Source of the DNA: CBDIHP01 sp965279195 | Lineage (GTDB): Bacteria; Planctomycetota; Planctomycetia; Isosphaerales; Isosphaeraceae | Direction of reading: 5' to 3' | Length of the DNA stretch: 64,000 nt | Assembly (NCBI GenBank): GCA_965279195.1 | Contig: CBDIHP010000028.1 | Location: 1-64,000, forward strand | Shown here: one piece after another, positions 63,475 to 64,000 of the stretch | How positions within the stretch are numbered: the first letter of the stretch is position 1 | How the letters are laid out: the number at the start of each line of letters is the position of its first letter | The notes under the pieces: generated by a model | Databases searched by the model: none | What the model was told of the DNA's origin: nothing | The model's input: only the letters and a program-made list of their open reading frames with translations | Position numbers and translations under genes: made by a program

Positions 63475-64000
63475 GCATCCAACCGAATCACGCGAACGTG
63501 CTACGTCGCCTCATCACCGGAGATTCGCTCGACGCCGAACTGCAGACCCTGGCGGAGCCCTGGAAGTCGATGGCGGGTTGCCTGATGCAAGTCGTCGTCG
63601 ATGAGACCGTCCAGAGGCAGGACCGTTCCGAGGCGTTGGCCCGAGCCCGGGCCCCGCTCTGGGACGCCATGCTCTCGGCGAGGACCGACCGGGATTCGCT
63701 CATCCTGGCCCTCGCCAATGCCCCCGGCACGGGGCAGGGGAGCGACCTGGCCGGCAGCCCGGCCCCTAGGGCGGCCCACCTCGGCGACCTCTCCACGGCC
63801 AACCTGTCCGGGCGATTCATCTGGCCACAATGGATCGTCAGGGGACACTTCACGCTCCTGACCTCGGAACCCAAGGTCGGGAAGACCCGATTGGGACTGG
63901 AGATTGCCAAGCGGCTCTGGCACGGATCGCCCTGGCCCGATGGCCAGGCCCCGACCTTCCCCCCGGGGACGAAGACGCTCTGGATCCCCGGAGACCGGCA
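63471..64000 (+). CDS. RepA-like AAA ATPase, cut by the right edge
   Basis: Open from a TTG at 63471 (overlapping the HTH stop as TTGA) through the window end, 176 codons visible. The first 110 residues are helical; then a RecA-like fold begins with WIVRGHFTLLTSEPKVGKTR, where SEPKVGKT is the Walker A, and later TLWIPGDRQ. Matches AAA_25/RepA-type ATPases of plasmids and integrative elements, which unwind or load helicase at the element's origin. The integrase is expected further right. Confidence 0.72.
   Translation, partial: MSIQPNHANVLRRLITGDSLDAELQTLAEPWKSMAGCLMQVVVDETVQRQDRSEALARARAPLWDAMLSARTDRDSLILALANAPGTGQGSDLAGSPAPRAAHLGDLSTANLSGRFIWPQWIVRGHFTLLTSEPKVGKTRLGLEIAKRLWHGSPWPDGQAPTFPPGTKTLWIPGDR

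Overview
The window is about 65-70% G+C and looks like a planctomycete chromosome, probably Isosphaeraceae-like. Pointers are a secreted protein with the LEPR-XLL type N-terminal motif, several Ser/Thr kinases fused to planctomycete-style partner domains (formylglycine-generating-enzyme-like, TPR), many intergenic hairpins and interspersed repeats, and the families carried on the mobile DNA. No ribosomal or housekeeping marker is present, so the placement is an inference.

The left part (1-29.7 kb) reads as resident chromosome. Bases 1-5346 (minus strand) hold a chemosensory operon whose order, response regulator, response regulator, CheW, MCP, CheR, matches pilG-pilH-pilI-pilJ-pilK of the Pil-Chp twitching-motility cluster. 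The CheA-type kinase would lie beyond the left edge. After that come a 51-residue protein, an M16 peptidase, a DUF1223 thioredoxin-like protein, a small orphan family member, a secreted GH18 protein with two CBM2-like modules and a Calx-beta module, a kinase-FGE fusion, repeat-rich spacers, a membrane protein, an ABM monooxygenase/iron-alcohol-dehydrogenase pair and a second member of the small orphan family. Two efflux loci stand back to back: a CusA-CusB pair on the minus strand, and an AcrA-AcrB-OprM-type operon on the plus strand. In the second operon the pump and outer-membrane genes carry seven apparent +1 frame breaks.

From 29.8 kb the DNA is mobile. A decayed IS256-family element sits at the 5' end of a tyrosine recombinase gene. 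Inside the end of that recombinase ORF lies the 3' half of a tRNA-Ser(GCU) gene, probably an attachment site. To its right are an IS630 element, a DNA-polymerase-A remnant, two secreted proteins, a kinase-TPR gene bracketed by a 358-bp direct repeat, a run of small accessory genes including a duplicated winged-helix protein and a membrane-protein/sigma-factor pair, and a VWA gene joined to an IS5-type remnant.

The most interesting locus is 49.3-59.7 kb. It is a four-gene plus-strand operon: a UvrD-family helicase with a C-terminal Cas4/AddB-like iron-sulphur nuclease, a beta-class (type III-like) DNA methyltransferase with a long C-terminal extension, a protein whose C-terminal half resembles the DisA/CdaA diadenylate-cyclase fold with a changed RHR motif, and a type III-like Res helicase-nuclease. 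I infer an anti-phage restriction system with an added nucleotide-sensing or nucleotide-making component. It is followed by a hypothetical HTH protein and a second kinase closely related to the first. The window ends in a small-protein / HTH / RepA-like ATPase module of the kind that precedes an integrase, so at least one integrative element continues past the right edge.
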